Part shown: positions 12,948 to 12,969 of the stretch, one piece after another | How the letters are laid out: each line of letters starts with the position of its first letter | Numbering within the stretch: position 1 is the first letter of the stretch | NCBI GenBank assembly: GCA_035265935.1 | Contig: DATFOC010000045.1 | Span: 1 to 12,969 of the forward strand | Origin: JACDAN01 sp035265935 | GTDB taxonomy: Bacteria > Actinomycetota > Thermoleophilia > Gaiellales > Gaiellaceae | Direction of reading: 5' to 3' | Length of the DNA stretch: 12,969 nucleotides | Notes under the pieces: model-generated | Seen by the model: only the letters and a program-made list of their open reading frames with translations | The model's database searches: none | Told to the model about the DNA's origin: nothing | Made by a program: the position numbers and the translations under genes

Positions 12948-12969
12948 GCCTAGGAGACGGCTCGCGCGC

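Noticed and set aside
12948..12969. Last 22 bases of the window
   Set aside because: Too short to hold a readable gene, terminator or promoter; nothing seen.

Overview
The window is a GC-rich stretch of bacterial chromosome. GC is high throughout, GTG and TTG starts are common, and genes are packed with overlapping ends. An InhA-type actinomycete is unlikely because the enoyl reductase is FabI-like. With the acpS - nnrE/nnrD - alr order, this suggests a deep-branching actinobacterium of the Thermoleophilia (Gaiellales/Solirubrobacterales) kind. That placement is inferred from gene content and style, not from a marker gene.

Positions 1-2325 hold four same-strand genes without recognised function. 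They encode a 111-residue one-helix membrane protein, a 74-residue helical protein, a 398-residue protein with basic tails and Gly/Ala repeats, and an 83-residue protein translationally coupled to it. The first and third share a C-terminal module (D/E-L-L/M-G-R-I/V-K-E-V-x-G-V-x-D followed by a basic run), so they probably act together. Their style resembles what I vaguely recall from the neighbourhood of actinobacterial gas-vesicle clusters, but no gas-vesicle structural gene is visible. This is the least explained part of the window.

Positions 2289-8065 begin with fabI on the minus strand. Its start codon lies 28 bp from that of a large secreted subtilisin-like protease (S8, with an inserted PA domain) on the plus strand. 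The protease gene overlaps a short-chain dehydrogenase gene. A tightly packed pair of thioredoxin-fold genes follows: a GCPS-type thioredoxin-like protein and a CNHC redoxin. Several starts in this region lack a Shine-Dalgarno sequence and have a TANNNT hexamer 6-8 bases upstream, which suggests leaderless transcripts.

Positions 8070-12538 form a minus-strand operon in which every gene overlaps the next: HAD-IIA phosphatase, acpS, bifunctional nnrE/nnrD, alr, and a CCA-adding/poly(A)-polymerase family enzyme. Three of the four junctions use an 8-nt overlap of the same layout. The operon covers housekeeping roles: ACP activation, NAD(P)HX repair, D-alanine for peptidoglycan, and tRNA 3'-end or RNA tailing. 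Divergent to it, and sharing a CATG at the start codons, is arfB, a GGQ peptidyl-tRNA hydrolase for rescue of stalled ribosomes. No RNA genes, insertion sequences, CRISPR arrays or phage genes were recognised.
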